This document shows positions 5,004 through 5,120 of a stretch of 5,120 nt of DNA, one piece after another (within the stretch, counting starts at the first letter, position 1; each line of letters begins with the position of its first letter). A program made the position numbers and the translations under genes. The stretch is from CAVAWX01 sp963592385 (GTDB lineage Bacteria; Actinomycetota; Coriobacteriia; Coriobacteriales; QAMH01): contig CAVAWX010000107.1 of the NCBI GenBank assembly GCA_963592385.1, positions 1 through 5,120 of the forward strand. Reading direction: 5' to 3'. The notes under the pieces were generated by a model. The model was not told the DNA's origin, searched no databases, and worked only from the letters and a program-made list of their open reading frames with translations.

Positions 5004-5120
5004 CGAAAAGAATGCAATACCACGCACCCGGGCGTATCTTCGCCCACTTCACCGGCGCGCACCTTCACCCCACACGCCTCCGTGCCGCGCCCCAGGTCTT
5101 CACCGGCGCACGCGCGCGCC
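5000..5120. other. Unassigned GC-rich edge with in-frame direct repeat
   Basis: This stretch is open on both strands to the window edge. A minus-strand frame (5119 to the TGA at 5000-5002, 39 codons) ends inside the -35 box and would be the 3' end of an upstream gene. A plus-strand frame starts at ATG 5012 (MQYHAPGRIFAHFTG...) and runs off the window, but has no good ribosome binding site. The 12-mer CTTCACCGGCGC occurs at 5047-5058 and 5098-5109, 51 bp apart and so in frame. A shorter CTTCACC is at 5063-5069. I cannot tell which strand, if any, codes, and recognise no family. Confidence 0.3.

Overview
The window is a high-GC bacterial housekeeping segment in which every gene I can support lies on the minus strand. 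In transcription order (high to low coordinates) it reads tRNA-Tyr, tRNA-Thr, tRNA-Met, tuf, rpmG, tRNA-Trp, secE, nusG, rplK, rplA, followed by a strong intrinsic terminator. The EF-Tu and other protein sequences look most like those of Coriobacteriia (the Eggerthella/Slackia/Gordonibacter/Olsenella group of high-GC Actinomycetota). That placement rests on recall of family sequences (for example the EF-Tu stretch around residues 70-85), not on a search.

Layout. The right edge (about 5000-5120) holds GC-rich sequence with an in-frame 12-bp direct repeat, open on both strands and not assignable. Next comes a near-perfect sigma-70-type promoter (TTGACA, 17 bp, TACTAT) that drives leftward into a leader of about 78 nt and a tRNA-Tyr/tRNA-Thr pair only 4 nt apart. 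A 190-nt spacer with overlapping, mutually exclusive hairpins precedes tRNA-Met (CAU, elongator type) and tuf. After tuf comes the 50-codon rpmG (zinc-binding L33), then tRNA-Trp, then secE (preprotein translocase subunit), nusG (transcription elongation factor), rplK (L11) and rplA (L1). A 26-nt perfect palindrome followed by five T ends the unit downstream of rplA. The last 100 bases hold no gene I can recognise.

How the genes work together. The order tRNA cluster-tuf-(rpmG)-tRNA-Trp-secE-nusG-rplK-rplA is a classical translation/secretion cluster; E. coli has the comparable thrU-tyrU-glyT-thrT-tufB followed by secE-nusG-rplKAJL-rpoBC. EF-Tu delivers the aminoacyl-tRNAs, L33, L11 and L1 are parts of the 50S subunit on which it acts, SecE anchors the Sec channel that receives nascent exported proteins, and NusG joins RNA polymerase to the leading ribosome or to Rho.

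The window contains no mobile element, CRISPR array, defence system or other accessory module that I can see. What deserves a second look is the non-coding part. Several intergenic spacers are long for such a cluster and carry perfect or near-perfect inverted repeats (in the rplK-rplA, nusG-rplK, tRNA-Trp-secE, tuf-rpmG and tRNA-Thr-tRNA-Met gaps). They could be processing sites, attenuators or ribosomal-protein autoregulatory sites. EF-Tu also has a short insertion just before switch I.
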